Shown: positions 1 to 12,200 of the stretch, one piece after another
Numbering within the stretch: the first letter of the stretch is position 1
Layout: every line of letters begins with the position of its first letter
Assembly (NCBI RefSeq): GCF_051106095.1
Contig: NC_135786.1
Span: forward strand, 26,005,001 to 26,069,000
From: Pogona vitticeps
Taxonomy: Eukaryota > Chordata > Lepidosauria > Squamata > Agamidae
Reading direction: 5' to 3'
DNA: 64,000 nucleotides
The notes under the pieces: generated by a model
Database searches by the model: none
What the model was told of the DNA's origin: nothing
What the model saw: only the letters and a program-made list of their open reading frames with translations
Program-made: the position numbers and the translations under genes

Positions 1-134
1 GGTTGGCGGGAGCTGGGACAAGTGACGGGCGCTCACTCCGTCACATGGATTCGATCTTACGACTGCTTGGTCTTCTGACCCTGCAGCACAGGCTTCTGCG
101 GTTTAGCCCACAGCGCCACCACGTCCCTCCCTGG
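1..134 (-). mobile_element. tRNA-derived SINE, cut by the window edge
   Basis: Read on the minus strand, the element starts near 134 with a GTGGCGCTGTGGG-like A-box region and has a B-box-like GATCGAATCC near 50. The same sequence recurs at 3690-3828 in the same orientation. Its tail lies outside the window. It sits directly against the LINE remnant that continues to about 1880, whose reading frame stops at the SINE head, so the SINE inserted into the LINE. Confidence 0.75.
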
Positions 135-1880
135 GGTCTTGGTAATAAACCTGGGTCTTGGTACATGCCGTCAGCTTCTTATTAAGCCATACTCTTTTTG
201 TGAGTCTACAGAACATGGTAGCTGCTTTGCCAATGCGTTTATCCAGCTCAACATCTAGAGAGGGTGTGTCAGAGATCGTTGCGCCAAGGTACACGATATC
301 ATGAACAACCTTCAATTCTTCTGTAAAGATAGTAATAGAGGGTTGTGAGTCCAGGCCCTGGTCCATAACTTGTGTTTTCTTCAGGCTGATTGTTAGTCCA
401 AAGTCTTGGCAGGCCTTGCTAAAACAATTCATATATTTTTGGAGGCCTTTGGCAGAATGGGAAACAACAGCTGCATATTCGGTGAAGAGGAAGTCCCGCA
501 TGCATTGCAGCTGGATGCTCTCCATCTGATCTAGTCCGGAGATAGACACCTGTTGCGGTTCCAAAAGCGAGCTTCAGCATGACAGCAAAAAAAGATCCCA
601 AACAGAGTTGGCATGAGGACACAGCCCTGTTTCATTCCACTTCAAATGTTAAAGGGATCTGATGTTGAGCCATCAAAAACTACAGTGCCCTTTATTTCCT
701 CATGAAAGACCTGTTAAGGAGCTGAGATGGACATCCAATCTTGGGAAATATTTTAAAAAGGCTGTCTCTACTAACCAAATCAAAGCTTTTTTAAGATCTA
801 TGAAGACCACTAAGAGTGGCTGTCATTGTTTCCTACATTTATCCTACAACTGTCTGAGGGAAAATACCATGTCAATGGTGGATCTATTAGCTTGAAATCC
901 ACACTGTGATTCTGGATAGAGTCTGTCTGCCAGCACCTACAGCCTCTTCAGCACGACACAGAGAAGCAGCTTCCCTACAATACTGTGAAGAGAGATGCCA
1001 CAGTAGTTATTGCAGTTGCCCCTGTCTCCTTTGTTTTTATACAATGTGACAATGTTTGCATCCTTAATGTCCTGTGGTACTCCACCCTCCCTCCAGCAAA
1101 TACAAAACATTTCATACAGCTCAGTGGTGATGATCTCTTTACAGCACTTCAGCAGTGATGTTATCTTTCTCAGGTGCCTTGCCAGAGATGAGGGAATCCA
1201 AGGCCTCTTTTATTTCTGCTAAAGTTGGTTCGCTGTCCAACTCTTCCAAGACAGGCAGGCACTCGATGTTACTTAATACCTCTTTGGTTACTATATTCCC
1301 TCTAGAATACAGCTCAGAATAGTGCTACACCCAGCGTTCCATCTGCTGTGCTTGGTCCTGGATGATCACACCTGTAGCAGTCTTCAAAGGAGCAAATTTC
1401 TTCTGTATTGGACCTAAAGCCTGCTTGATACCGTCATACATTCCCTTGATGTCTCCTGTGTCTGCTGCTGTCTGTATCTGAGAGCACAGCTGAGGCCAAT
1501 AATAGTTAGAACATCTCCTGACAGCCTGCTGGACTTTGCTACAATAAACTCAAAGAGCCTGCAAGTTGTACTCACTAGGACAGGTTTTGTATGCTGCTAG
1601 AGCTCTCCTCTTTTCCTCAATGGCTGGCATCAGCTCCTCTGAATGGGCTTCAAACCAGTTTGCTGTCTTTTTGGCCTTCTTACCAAATGTGGACAAGGCG
1701 GTGTTATAAACAGTATTCTTGAAACGTTCCCATTGTTCAGGTGCATTTGCATCAGCTTGGTCTGGAAGAGTTTCCTCAAGCGCTTGAGCAAATTCCTCCA
1801 CTTTTTTCCGATCGTGAGTCTTGTTGATGTCAAGTGTGAAGAGAAACTCCTGGAAAATCTTGAACTTATAGTTTAATGCT
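135..1880 (-). mobile_element. degraded non-LTR retrotransposon (LINE), endonuclease-RT linker to RT
   Basis: The minus strand, read from 1880 to 135, encodes broken but collinear pieces of an APE-type LINE polyprotein. At 1801-1550 is a linker with WERFKNTVYNTAL and a WFEAHSEEL stretch. Reverse transcriptase follows: GFQANRSTID, then a motif-A-like FIDLKKAFD, then LTISLKKTQVM and the VVHDIVYLGATISD stretch before the C-terminal region (about 564-160). Several stops and frameshifts show it is dead. It resembles the same LINE family as the 3' fragment at 28.3-28.75 kb, which carries a C-terminal zinc-knuckle. The clade name is left open. Confidence 0.8.
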
Positions 1881-3486
1881 GCTTAAGAACATGTGGTGGT
1901 TCTTTTCTTCCCCTTTCGTGCCAATCTCAAGATTACAAGAATCATGTGCATCATGCCTCAGCTGCCTTGAGATTAAATGCATTTATTGTACTTCAAAATA
2001 AGCACAATTCTGTTGTAGGAAAAAGGATAATATATTTTAGATCTGAAAAAATAGTAAGAGAAAAACCTATAGTCACATAGATGCCTGGCTGGCCGCATGC
2101 AACTGTGAAACATTTTTGAAGCTGTGATGAAAGGGTGCTGCAGTGACCAGCAGTCGCCCTGGTTCTCCTCAGCATGCTCATGCTGCCCCTGATCCTAACA
2201 CTGGGACAGGGAACTGCTGTGATCATACTCTCTCACTCTTTCAGTGATCATTTGGGTCTTGAATTTTGGCCTCATTCTAGGTCTTGGATTCTGGCCAAAA
2301 CATAGAAAAAGTACTTTGTTGGTCTGGGATCCAGTTCTCATAGCACCAATACGTCTTATAAAAGTTTGCAATGAGCAGGGAGGTCTGTAGACTCAACTTG
2401 CACATAATTTTGAAGAGGAGGTGATTGTGACATCTTGGCCAACAAAGGGAGGATAAGTCTTCTAGTGCCCCTTGTCCTGCGACTAAGCTTTGTTGATATT
2501 TGGAAGAAAGCTTATTGTGCTATATTTAGTACCGAGATATTCAACAGTAGTAGCACAGATAATTCTTTCCCTATACAATGGTTGAAATCCAGTAATAAGT
2601 CATAACTAGACTAGGCTCATTAAATCAATGGAACATACATAGGTGTTGATTCCCTAAATCTCCACTGACTCAATTGGCTTACTCTCGTTGTGACTTATTG
2701 CTTGATTTCAGCCAGTGTGTTAATTGTAATTGCTGTAATGAATGCCTTTTGCTTCAGCTGTCTGGAGTAATGAAAGACACAAGCCTTCTATCCCTGCCAG
2801 AAACTAAAGTGTGGAAGTAAATACTGTATATGTCTCCTCTACCTCCCAAGGGACTATATCATGTTTCTTTTCCCTCAAATATTCCTCTGGAATATTCCTC
2901 TGGAATATTGAATCAGTTCTTTTTTGTAAGATTGAGGGGAAGATCCTAATTTGAAATTGTGCTATAATAAACATGCTATATGGTGAAATAACTCTCTCTT
3001 CCACATAGTATCCAAGGCTTCTTGAAGAAGCCTAGATGTTGTGGTCCAAAAACACAGATTTGCATAATTATAGAAAATAAGATGGTGCTGCAACAGATGC
3101 ATTACCCAAGAAAATTGTCTGGATGTGTGCAACAAAAAGGGGAACAAACTTACACTTCCTCTATTAAAAATTGATGATGGAGAAATTAAAAATTAATGAT
3201 GGAGAAGTCTTTGGTATACAGTATAGTAGCTCCATACTGTGTGCATGCCACAAAGGCATAAGCAGAAATATGCCACCTAGTGATTATAAAACAGTATGAC
3301 ATCAACAATTTAGGCTAGGATCTCCCAAAATATAGAAACATTTCCTATAGAGAAGGAAGTGAGGCAATGGAAACAGTGTGAAGAAATGGTCTGATGTCAG
3401 AAAAAGCATTTGCTGAATCTTTCCTCCCTGGCCACCTGATGGTCCTCTTGTCAAGTATAATGATTATTTTTCTTCACATTTATAGG
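1881..3486. other. intergenic, no gene recognised
   Basis: AT-rich sequence with only short open frames and no recognisable domain. There is a small local duplication near 2884-2912 (attcctctgga repeated) and another near 3165-3205 (attaatgatggagaa repeated). No clear transposon was recognised. Confidence 0.5.
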
Positions 3487-3828
3487 TTCCCCTTGACATT
3501 TAGTCCATTCGTGTACAACTTTAGGGTGCGGTGCTCATCCCTGTTTCCAAGGTGTAGAGCCAGTGTTTTGTCCGTAGACAGTTTCCGTGGTCACGTGGCC
3601 AGCATGACTAGACATGGAACGCCGTTACCTTCCCACCATGGTGGTACCTATTTATCTACTCACATTTACATGCCTTCGAACTGCTAGGTTGGCAGGAGCT
3701 GGGACAAGCGACGGGAGCTCACTCTGTCGCATGGATTCGATCTTACGACTGCTGGTCTTCTGACCTTGCAGCACAGAGGCTTCTGCAGTTTAACCTACAG
3801 CACCACCACATCCTACGTCCCATTTATA
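3487..3828 (-). mobile_element. near full-length tRNA-derived SINE
   Basis: On the minus strand the head is at about 3828, with GGTGCTGTAGGTTAAAC (A-box region) and GATCGAATCC (B-box). A long body follows, ending near 3487 in the AAGGGGAACCTATA type of tail. It is the same family as the partial copy at 1-134. The layout of Pol III promoter boxes, unique body and short A-rich tail is that of a squamate tRNA-SINE. It is not a tRNA gene, since no cloverleaf can be drawn over the body. Confidence 0.75.
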
Positions 3829-3843
3829 GCTTCCACTTTATCT

Positions 3844-3985
3844 AAGTTTTAGAAGAGGTAGCCATGTTTGTCTGTACAAGCATATCATGCAAAAACAAAG
3901 GAAAAATACAAAATACAATAACATTGTGGAATCTTAATGACTAACTTATATTTTAATGTGAGTTTTCATGGAACTTCTTCCTTTA
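3844..3985. repeat. interspersed repeat of unresolved family
   Basis: The segment beginning 'agaggtagccatgtttgtctg' and running through 'gtggaatcttaatgactaac' resembles a dispersed reptile repeat. Parts recur here at about 5345-5400 (gttagtctgtgcaagcatat) and 44565-44740 (gacaccttgaagactta). No ends or target duplications could be fixed. Confidence 0.45.
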
Positions 3986-4567
3986 ATCATGTTACTGTTT
4001 ACAACTGGTCTTTTAAAAAATGTTCTCTTTTTGCCTGGTTTCTCTTGCTGGGATATCAATGGATCAAAACTTCAAAAGAAATGAAAAACAAACTGAGGTC
4101 ATATATCATTGCATGTGTGAAATGCAACAATACACCACTGTCTCTTAGACCTGGCATGAATGTTCTACTGTAGACCTTTGGTCTAGACAGGTGGGATAGA
4201 ACCCATCCTGACTGTATGAAGTTACTATCTGCCCTCCAGATGCATTGGCCTCCAGATCCTGTTTGGTACAGAACTGATATACAGACCATCTGTTGGGGAG
4301 AAGATGTAACATGGATAGTTTATACTGTATACTTTTATTAGCTTTGCTCCTTATCATTTGGTGGAATTTTTATTGAGAACATTCTATATGGTTTCAATGT
4401 AACTACTTAGACATGCATTTTTAGATCAAAACATCGTGTATAAAAATAATTCAGTGAAGAAATAGGAAGAAGAACATGGTTAATAAAAAGGATCAAAAGC
4501 TCTGTTTTAGGGCCTTGGAAATGAAAGAAGCCATACAATGGCAGAAAACAAGACCAGTGTGCTAGGT

Positions 4568-4645
4568 TGTTGTTGTTTAGTCGTTTAGTTGTGTCCAACT
4601 CTTGGTGACCCCATGGACCAGAGCACGCCAGGCCTTGCTGTCTTC
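4568..4645 (-). mobile_element. 5'-truncated Bov-B (RTE) LINE stub with target-site duplication
   Basis: These 78 bp match the extreme 3' end of the Bov-B copies at 24670-25040 and 41389-41601, with the shared phrase gaccccatggaccagagca. An 11-bp direct repeat, gtgtgctaggt, lies exactly on both sides (4557-4567 and 4646-4656). This is a clean target-site duplication from target-primed reverse transcription. Confidence 0.85.
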
Positions 4646-4656
4646 GTGTGCTAGGT

Positions 4657-5880
4657 AGTGAAATTTTAATATTTCCTTCAAACTAAGTCACAGGTACAGT
4701 ATAGGTAATTCTACTGACAAGATTCTGCTTATTTTAATTACTTTCATTCTGTATTCGCCCTGTCTCCTAACACCCTTCTTTATATCCAATAGTGCTCAGA
4801 ATCTTTTATGCCAAGACTGATTGGTGTTCATTCCAGAATATACTGCCAGTAAAAAATTGTCAGCCCTGGTTGATATACAGCCAGGGACCCTTTCTGCCCA
4901 CATGAATGGGAAGCTGCTACACATACCAGGGAGAAAGGGGACAGGAAGAAGCCGGTTTCATTCTCTCCTCTCTCAAAGTACTGTAGTAGAATTCCAGGAC
5001 CATATACGGAGAAGATTGCCAGCCCAGCAACTTTCCAGCCCCTGAGATATCAGGGCCAAAATCAGAGACCAGAGGTTGGGCCTCTGTCATGTCACAAGGG
5101 ATGGGTCCTTGTGTAACAACTGCAAAACTAAAGGTGTGTATGTGAAAAGAAAAACCATGGGATTCCTTGCAATAGCCCTGTCTCAGCTAGGGGCAAAAGG
5201 GAGATGGGTGTCCAAGCAAGCAAAGCCACAACGCCCAATAAATTCTAACGTTTTCCTTTTCCCCACTTGTCCGCAATCCCATCTCGAGGTCCAGGGAAAC
5301 ACGATTATTTGCTTGACTTTCCAACCAACCCTAAGATCTCACTTTTTGTGTTGTAGTTTTGTTAGTCTGTGCAAGCATATCAGGCAAAAGCTACACGTTT
5401 TTGTCTTGTTTTGTTTCTCTGGATTTTGCCTGATATTCTTCTTGTGCATTTTTAAAGACCCATCCACATAGCTGGGACAGCACACTTCTGACTAAACAAA
5501 CACAGGACTGGGTTGTAAAGCACGGAAATTTGCCATGCAATCATACTAAAAACAAATGCACACACACACCCAAAACCACGCCCACTTTAAACACACCTCC
5601 TGCTTTTACCACTCCGTCCTGATTATCTGCAACGGAGTGCCCAACCCACCAGCAAGGAGGGCACTAAGCGTCTTATCTGTAATACAACCCACCCGTTTGC
5701 TTAATGACACCTTATTCCTCGTCCCATTTCTAGCCGGTGATGTAAGAAAGGCACCGGAAATGCTTAAGAGTGACTCATCTCATATTAGTCACGGGAAAAC
5801 CCGCCGGTGGATCGTGCTGTGTCGTTCATGTGCCATCACATCAACTTGCAGGAACAAGGATTGAGCCCGTTTTCCCGCAT
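4657..5880. other. intergenic, no gene recognised
   Basis: Mixed-composition sequence. Open frames at 4821-5045, 5076-5471 and 5556-5864 show no domain or conserved-looking peptide and have no matching splice context. A short match to the unresolved repeat family lies near 5345-5400. Confidence 0.45.
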
Positions 5881-6449
5881 CTTTAATCCCAAAGCTTTCC
5901 CCAAGCATTGTTCTCCACAAGCGCAGCGCGGCGCGTGGTTTCCCCTCGCTTGGTCTCACCTACTTTGCACCAGAAATTAAATGAAAGCCAAGGCACGAAA
6001 TGGCTTGTCAGGCAAAATATAAGCCAGGACTCCAGTGGCGGGTGATTTAAATGTCTCGCTTTATGGCGAGGAAAGAGAGCACCTGGAGACCAACCTGCCG
6101 AGGTACTGCAGGAAACCCAGTATGTGCTCTTAGTCAGCACCATTGAGTTCAGTGACATGGGTCCCCCGGATAAGCGTGTTTGGGATGCACTTGCCCCATA
6201 CATGTTATCTCTAGGGCGTACTTTATGGGGTCGCCATAAGTCGGGCCCGACACGTCGACCTAGGACAACAATATCACGGGGGGGGGGCGGAGCCGTCAAG
6301 TCGCTTCCACTTTATGGCCACCTTGCGAGCTGAGGACTTTCGGAAGGCCCAGTCTTGGTCTCGAAGACTGAGGGCCTAGGGGCCCTTCACTGAAGCCCAT
6401 CCACCCCGCCTTAGCGCTTCCTCTTCCCTAAAGCTCTTCGACTTTTCCT

Positions 6450-6760
6450 ACCCAGACTAAGTTTCCCTCTAGTCTAGCAGTCTGTAGACACCATAGAGGC
6501 CTTGTTCGGAAGCTGACGTCATTTCCCTTCCCTTTGCCCGCGTCCTTCTAGGCGCGCGGAGATTTCTCTGTGGCGGTTTGCCGCGGGCGATGTGGTCTCT
6601 CTCTAGGCGGCTGGAGGTTCGCGGGCTTTGTGGTCGGCCGAAAGGAGTCAGCTGCGAAGACGGGGCCTGGCCGTGAATGAGGAGAGTTTGGATCCAGGCG
6701 CTTGCCGTGGGGCTGGCGGTCGAAAAGGAGGGACCTATAAGCTGGGCGAGGACGAAGGTA
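6450..6760 (+). promoter_or_regulatory. SYS1: probable SYS1 CpG-rich promoter and 5' untranslated exon
   Basis: GC and CpG content rise sharply from about 5.9 to 6.8 kb, the only such peak upstream of SYS1. A perfect palindromic CRE/ATF site (TGACGTCA) lies at 6514-6521, followed by GC-rich sequence. SYS1 in other vertebrates has a non-coding first exon, and the first coding exon here has its own splice acceptor (AG at 9277-9278), so a first exon must lie upstream. A possible donor is the GT just after 'gaggacgaag' near 6756, but it is weak and unproven. Confidence 0.5.
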
Positions 6761-7805
6761 AAAAGGGAGGAAAGCTGGAAGAAGGGAGCAGGCCGGTGTG
6801 AAGAATGGGATTTGGATCTTGGCGTCGGTGGGTGTGCTTCTGTTTATGTTTTTCCCCCCCATAATTATAATTAAGGCAGAGGGACCGCCGGTGTTTCCAG
6901 GGCGGCTGGTTCCTTTCGGTTCTTACACACCGACCCGGTATTGCTCTTCTCTTTCTTAAAGGACAGGCAGGCAACCGACAGGGAGGGACAATGCTAGCAT
7001 CCTAATGGAGCGGTGGGGGAAACCCTTGAGTTTCGTTATTTTATTTTTATTTTTTTAATCGTCTTTAAGGCACGAGGGAAGCTCTTGTCAGAAAAGCTGG
7101 TCCTCCTGCGATTGATGCTCAATAAGTGTCTTAATAGCGCCCTTTGAAGGCGAGGGCTGGCCTTGGTCTCGATTTGGGTAGACTCGTTGACTTGGGTGGC
7201 GTTTACTATTTTTTTGGGGGGGGAGGAATTGACTTGGTAGGTGTGTTTTCCAGTCAAAGCTAGCAGTAGGATAATCTCTAAGGTTCCTAATCTGTGCCCT
7301 GCAGTTTCGGGTGGTTGGATACAGTAACTTGAGTCTGTAGGGCAGCATTTCCTGTCAAAATTGGCTTTTTGAGGTTTTCCGACGCAGTTGTCCCTCTGAG
7401 GGGAGCGATTTCCTCAGACATGAAATCACTGTATGATTATAGTAGTGAGGGTTCTCAGCTCTCAGAAAAACCTGGCAAGGCTGACTTTGGTCTTCTTTTT
7501 AACTTCGTAGTGTTTTTCTTTCCACCCTATGACAAGGAGTCAAAGTGGGGTTAAAAGCTGTGACAGCATGTTTTGAAGTTCCTATGGCCTGGGGTTCTTA
7601 AATAAGAAGCTACTCCACGGGGACATTTTTACAAGGTAGTTGGAAGGATGAGCACGATAAAGTTTTTGTGAAATTGACAAGCTGACTCAACAACCCAACC
7701 TGTGTCTGCTAAGATCTAAGTCTGATTGAATCTAGTGAGACTTGATACCAGATAATTGTGCATAGGACTGAAGTCCTAGACCAGCCCTGTGTATAATTTA
7801 TAATA

Positions 7806-8335
7806 TATAATTCTTTGTTGTCAAGTCGGTTTTGGCTTATGGTGACCCCTTTCAAGGTTTCCTGGGTAAAGAGTACTCAGAAGTGGTTTACTATTCCCTT
7901 CTTCTGAGGGCACCATGGGACTGTGCAGCTCACCTAAGATCACCCTGTTTCCCAAAAAATAAGACCTGACCTGAAAAATAAGACCTAGTATGATTTTTCA
8001 GGATGCTTGTAATATAAGCCCTACCCCCCCCAAAAAAATAAGCCCCAGTGAAGTGAAACCCCACCCTCCACCATTGCACAGCATTATGCAGCAAACAGAA
8101 GTTGACATGACTGAATTTGAACAAATGTAGATTGTTGTACATGAAAAAAAATAAAACATCCCCTGAAAATAAGCCATGATGTGTTTTTGGAGCAAAAATT
8201 AATATAAGACCCTGTCTTATTTTGGGGGAAACACAGTACATAGCCTGGCTCTGTTCAGGAGGTACAGCAGGGAATCAGATCCCCAGCTCTGTGGTCAGAT
8301 ACCTTAACTCACTGAACTATCCAGCCAGCTCATGT
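7806..8335 (-). mobile_element. Sauria-type tRNA SINE split by a MITE
   Basis: The head, read on the minus strand from about 8333, has the 'ctggatagttcagtgagtta' A-box region and a TCTGATTCCC-like B-box. The tail, at 7806-7940, contains the typical 'ggtttactattcccttcttc' and 'ttatggtgacccc' phrases in complement. The two parts are separated by the 294-bp MITE at 7943-8236. Removing the MITE leaves a SINE of normal length (about 235 bp). Confidence 0.7.
7943..8236. mobile_element. TA-flanked MITE, 'GTTTCCC...AATAAGACC' family, copy 1
   Basis: The terminal inverted repeats are ccctgtttcccaaaaaataa on the left and its near complement at the right end (ttattttgggggaaacacag). The right flank is TA and the left is CA, so a decayed TA target duplication. 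Internally there are several repeated ATAAG(A/C)CC motifs in both orientations. Related copies are at 36772-37018 and 61670-61947. No transposase is encoded. Probably Tc1/mariner-like. Confidence 0.75.
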
Positions 8336-9278
8336 ATAATTTACCTCAAATTATACATAATCTTTACTAAGCGCTGTGATACCTCTGAATAAACCTGCAT
8401 AGGACTGGTGTGGGAAAGTCGGAGTAGATTCACAGCTCAGTTCCATGCATATGTATGCAGAAGTAATACTTATTGAGTTCAGTTGGATGTACTATTCTTA
8501 AGTACCCAGGTATAGCATTGCAGGTCACCTATTCCTAAATTAGATTTCCCCCATAGTAACAATTTACATACTATCTAGGAACAAGGATGGAGAGTAAATC
8601 ACTTATTTCTGCCTTTTTGGTTGTCCTATAAGGAAATGACCACAGTGTGGATTTTGGAAATTGATTGATAATAGTTACAGTAACTAAGTGGAAGAATCTC
8701 CGTCTTCGGAAGTAATAGACTTCTAAGTACCAGGTACTATCAACAAACTGAAGATTATTACTCTTTCTTTGTCATGCCCTATTTGTATACATTTGTACAG
8801 CCAGTACAACTGGAGACCTATTGCTGTGATTGACATTATTAAGATCCAGAAAGACTCTTATTTTGGGCAGAGTTTGTGTTTTGGTCTTAAAAGTGAGATC
8901 TCACTAAAATATTTTTACTAGATTTAATGTATCTGTTTTGCTTATGTTAAACATATTCTTAATTCCCCCAAGTCTCTGTGCTTGGTTACCTTAAAACTAT
9001 TTTTAAAAAGAAACGAATGCCTTGTAATGGCTATCTCGCTGGTGTTAGCTTGCAGAGGTTCACTATATGTACTTACTGTGTTATTGCTGCCAATTTTTTT
9101 CTGTGTAACAGGCAATCAAGCCTGGGATACTTCACTTTGAGATACCATACAAATGGGCAGTCAGTGTTGGGAATGCCAAAGCATGGCAGTGCTGCCCTAG
9201 TATTTTGGAAGAGGGGAAGATTGGATGCCCCTGTTATAAACTGTGCTTGGAATGATGCATTTCCCCTTTCCCTTTCAG

Positions 9279-12200
9279 GTGCTGAGGGAATGGCTTTGAA
9301 TGCTTAGTAGGCCCTGACATGTGCATTTGAGGCTTTAAGATCTCGCTGGATTGTGCCTAGTGGGCCAGCAGGCTCCTGCATCAGGGATGGCTCCACAGTT
9401 CCGCAGTTATGTCTGGGACCCTGCTCTTATCATCTCCCAGATTGTACTCATGCAGGCAGTTTACTACAGCTCACTGGGACTTTGGATGGCCTTGGTGGAC
9501 AGCCTGGTTCAAAACACTCCTTCCCTTGACCAGGTTTTTAGCTATGAGGTAAGAAATTCTTTTTTGGCAGAGGCAAGGGGCGGGGAATTCTCATTCCTGA
9601 AGTGGAGACATAGGAAATATTCATAGTAAGCATTGCAGACTGACAGGATTACTACAATTAATTACCTTGAACATCCAGGAGAAATCCTTCAAGCTTGTGT
9701 TTAAAAATATAGCCCGATACTAGATTCTTTTCCTGCTCCTTACAGAGAGGAAAAAGAACAAAAGGCTAAAGTAAAAATGCAGTTCAAGATGGAACAAAAA
9801 TGTTGGAAAGAAATCACCAACAAAGACAGGTCTCTTCTTTTCCATACCTGAGATCAGGTTTGTACATTGGGGTTTGGCAGAAGTTGAATCAGGCTGTACT
9901 CTTCGATTTCTGGATGATTGGGAGCAATAGATTCACAAGAGTTTCTAGTTTCTAGTTTTCAGCAATAGATACAGTGGAACTATCTCTCTCTTCTGTCCAC
10001 CCCCCCCTTAAGTTGCTGAAAAGAATTATTGAGAAAAAAGGTGGATTTTTGAGTAAGTGAAATTGTGAAACTGGTACTAGTAGTGATTAAAAATTCCCAC
10101 ATACAAGTGGGCCCCAGAGACACTCTTTGTATAGGCCTACCTGCTTGAGCCATCTCCACCTGGTGGATCTCAGGACATTAATAAAAACCAAAATAGATCT
10201 TGGAAGTCTGAACTTTATCTATCCCTCTTGTAGATCACTTGTAGAAAGGAAAGTAATGTGTACGTAACTCTTGAGGGAAGTATCAGTGGAGAAGCACAGA
10301 AAAGGAATTTCTCACATGATGTTTCTTTCTTTCTCATCTCCCCCTTCCTCCTCTTGCTGTCCTTAAGCTTTGTTTCCTCCACACATGGGCCTCTCCTCTG
10401 TCTGAGAAAAGAAGATTCTGCTTCTAATTATACAAATCACTGCCTGGGTTATATGTGCATTAAAACAACTTTCCCCATTTATTCAAATATTGTCCATTGC
10501 AGAGAAGACATGCTTTGTAGAGCTTTTGCTAGCTCATGCATTGTACAGCTTTGTAATAATCGAACATAAAGTTATCACCACACATTTTCTCCCCACCTAA
10601 ATTTATGCTACAGATCCTGAGAGCTATTGTTCAGAAAAGTGACTATTCTGGAAATATTTGTATGTAACCAGCCATTTTGCTGTTTTCCAATGTCAGCAAG
10701 CAGAGCAGACTAGCTTAAGAGTTCAATGTTCACACCTATCTGATCTCAGTGTTTTGCATGGAAGAGTGATTCATGCTAGTCTGGATTGCTGTGACAGCTG
10801 TCGTGTTTTGCTAGAGTATTACAGTGTTGAGAAACCACAGTTAATGTGGTCTGGCAGGGAACTATGAGGGCATTAATACCTTCGCTCCCTTGAATCAGCA
10901 TAATTGGTGTTTGAGGTTCATGTGAAAGTTACTGATCTTGGCTACAACCCATACATGCAGAGCTTTAACCACTGATGTGTAATTCAGATTATTCGTTTTA
11001 GGAGTTAGGCCAAGAAAATATCTGTCTTTCCATTGTGTGTAATACCATGAATGTTCAGAGAGGAACAAGAAGCCACCAAAACAAAAGCTAGGAGATTCTG
11101 CCCTGCAGAAAGTTGAGTTCAGGTCTTCCTCTAAGGAACCAAATTCAATCTGGGCACAACTTTCCCTTTTACACAGGTGTGAGTTTATTTAATTAAGAAC
11201 TGCCAGATTCCTAAGTTTTCCACTTAATACAAATCTGTCTTTTAGAAGAAGAATCGGCTTTTCTGTCCTTAAGCTAAAAAAACACATTATTTTGACTGTA
11301 CCACAAATGGAAATTGTAGGAAGGGGAAGAGTGAAATATAGCTTGAACTAATTTCCAGTTTAACCCAGTCACTGTTTGTCTTTGCAACCTCATTTAGGTT
11401 TTAGGATTCTCCACCCCACCTGGGAGGCTTGCCATGATGGCTTTTATCCTGAATGCTCTTACTTGGTAAGTCAATATTTGCATGTCCATCTCTGATGCTC
11501 CTAAGAACAAACAGCTTTTACAGGTATGAAGTTACAAATTATACTGGTGATGAACTCGTGTTTGTGAAAAACAGAGGCATACAGATGCTCCGTTCCATTA
11601 AAATGTGCTGAGCTGAAGAACATTGTGATGAAGCGGCTGATAGTGACTCGCTAAGCCCCCTCAAAGTCTCTGGTTGCAGCTGGTTGAATTGTTCATTTTC
11701 TACAGAGGGGAAGAGTATAGAGAAGAGTTCAGGGAAGGAAGGCTTAAAGGAGGAGCGTTAAACAACTACCTGAGTACCCTGCTGCTGACACTTGGAGCCT
11801 GTGAGTGTACCTATTTCCAGTTCTTTTCCCTTCACAACTGTCCAAACAGAGAGGTTTATAGCTGTGAAGCAACCAGAAGAGGTATGATTGCCAAGCATAG
11901 TTTCAAAAATATCCATCTACTAATATTCCGAAGAGCCTGAAATGGTGCAAGTGTAAAGGAAAAGAACATAGAGCTCTAGTGTTGGCATTCCAGGGTTTAT
12001 TTTTCCTTTGCTTTATTAAAAATGTTAACACCTTGGATGTGTTAAAAACTTAATTAAGATGTCCTGGCATAAAATTAGGGTACAGCATATAGTGGTGCCC
12101 CGCAAGATGATGTTAATCTGTTCCATTGAAATCGCTGTTTAGCGAAAACATTGTCTTGCGAAAAGTGTTTCCCCATTGGAATGCATTGAAATCCATTTAA

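Noticed and set aside
6548-6974. Minus-strand gene sharing the SYS1 promoter
   Set aside because: The Arg/Pro-rich frames are composition effects and no following exon was found to the left.
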